From Bacillota bacterium (GTDB taxonomy: Bacteria > Bacillota > Clostridia > Lachnospirales > Lachnospiraceae): a DNA stretch of 11,466 bases. Shown piece by piece: positions 11,053 through 11,466 of the stretch. The DNA lies in the NCBI GenBank assembly GCA_023415055.1, contig JAEZLZ010000037.1, positions 1 to 11,466 of the forward strand, given 5' to 3'. A program made the position numbers and the translations under genes. How positions within the stretch are numbered: position 1 is the stretch's first letter; each line of letters opens with the position of its first letter. The notes under the pieces are model-generated. The model did not search any database, was not told the origin of the DNA, and worked only from the letters and a program-made list of their open reading frames with translations.

Positions 11053-11466
11053 TTATAAAAATAAATATATCAGACTACCCACAGCACCCGTTCCGAGCAT
11101 CACAAAGACAGGATTTGCCTTCCATTTTCTTAGGATAAAGATTGCACATAAAAAAAGAATGATGGAGATGTAGTTGATAGACGATTTATCAAAAGAAAAT
11201 CCATTCTCACCCCAAACAGCTAATACAAATATGGATAGACCTGCAGACGATATCAAAGCGACAACAGCAGGACGAAGCCCAGATAATATCCTTTTAATAA
11301 CAGCTAAATTCTTATATTTATTATATAGCCAAGCCAGCAAAGATACAATGATAACCGACGGTAAAATGCAACCGACGGTAGCTATCAATGCCCCAGATAA
11401 ACCAGCGATACGCATGCCGACGAAAGAGGCTGAATTAATAGCAATAGGACCGGGAGTCATTTCTGC
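11053..11466 (-). CDS. Chromate-transporter (CHR) family protein, C-terminal part
   Basis: The frame enters from the right edge (AEMTPGPIAINSASFVGMRI) and has 137 visible residues. M-T-P-G-P-I-x-x-N-x-A-x-F-V-G is the signature of CHR-family permeases. About four hydrophobic segments follow: GALIATVGCILPSVIIVSLL, AVVALISSAGLSIFVLAV, YISIILFLCAIFIL and PVFVMLGTGAVGSLIYLFL. The natural start is outside the window, because the in-frame Met at 11460 lies within the conserved motif and codons for AE precede it. The visible length fits a short-chain CHR protein of about 180 residues, which usually works as a pair with a second half encoded next to it, here expected just beyond the edge. Such proteins export chromate or, in anaerobes, probably other anions. 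The tubby-like gene follows in the same operon. Confidence 0.88.
   Translation of the reverse strand, partial: AEMTPGPIAINSASFVGMRIAGLSGALIATVGCILPSVIIVSLLAWLYNKYKNLAVIKRILSGLRPAVVALISSAGLSIFVLAVWGENGFSFDKSSINYISIILFLCAIFILRKWKANPVFVMLGTGAVGSLIYLFL

Noticed and set aside
1..11466. CRISPR arrays, tRNA or rRNA genes, insertion sequences, integrases
   Set aside because: No regularly spaced repeats, cloverleaf sequences, transposase-like proteins or paired terminal repeats with target duplications were seen on either strand.

Overview
The window looks like chromosomal DNA of a low-GC, anaerobic, probably spore-forming Firmicute of the Clostridia, most likely Lachnospiraceae or a close relative. 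The grounds are AT-rich DNA, strong AGGAGG-type ribosome binding sites, a class I cyclic-di-GMP riboswitch, a DUF4397 protein without signal peptide, a ferritin-like four-helix protein, and a NERD-HRDC protein of a kind I associate with this group. No tRNA, rRNA, CRISPR array, transposase or integrase is visible.

Left end (1-610): two divergent transcription units. On the minus strand, a secreted protein running off the left edge is preceded by an extended -10 promoter, a cyclic-di-GMP-I (GEMM) riboswitch and a hairpin that masks its ribosome binding site. On the plus strand, a consensus promoter overlaps palindromic operators in front of an rpiR-type regulator.

611-3204: a compact three-gene operon of an RpiR/SIS regulator, an alkaline-phosphatase-superfamily phosphodiesterase and an AEC-family permease. 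The last two overlap by 4 bases. It reads as a self-regulated unit for taking up or exporting an organic anion and cleaving a phosphate ester or phosphonate; the substrate is unknown.

3205-8034: an accessory, partly decayed stretch. Intact genes (DUF4397 protein, ferritin-like protein, alpha/beta esterase, NERD-HRDC protein) alternate with gene scars: an unidentified C-terminal fragment, a frameshifted HRDC tail paralogous to the NERD-HRDC gene downstream, two unidentified C-terminal fragments, and a fragment resembling the C-terminus of an RNA uracil-5-methyltransferase. A terminator-containing repeat of about 70 bases occurs twice and flanks the esterase segment. The NERD-HRDC gene has lost the core of its NERD domain, and the next reading frame appears to have lost its start.

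8035-10480: a PhzF-family isomerase is followed by a short leader ORF with a strong ribosome binding site, whose end lies inside two mutually exclusive RNA helices, then an MFS exporter. This has the architecture of an attenuator controlling a drug-efflux gene. A bidirectional terminator closes the unit.

10481-11466: on the minus strand, a chromate-transporter (CHR) family gene cut by the right edge is followed 13 bases later by a small protein that may have a tubby/LURP-one-like fold.

The best candidates for something undescribed are the leader ORF with alternative helices before the MFS gene, the riboswitch with its ribosome-binding-site hairpin, and the RpiR-phosphodiesterase-AEC operon with phased operators.
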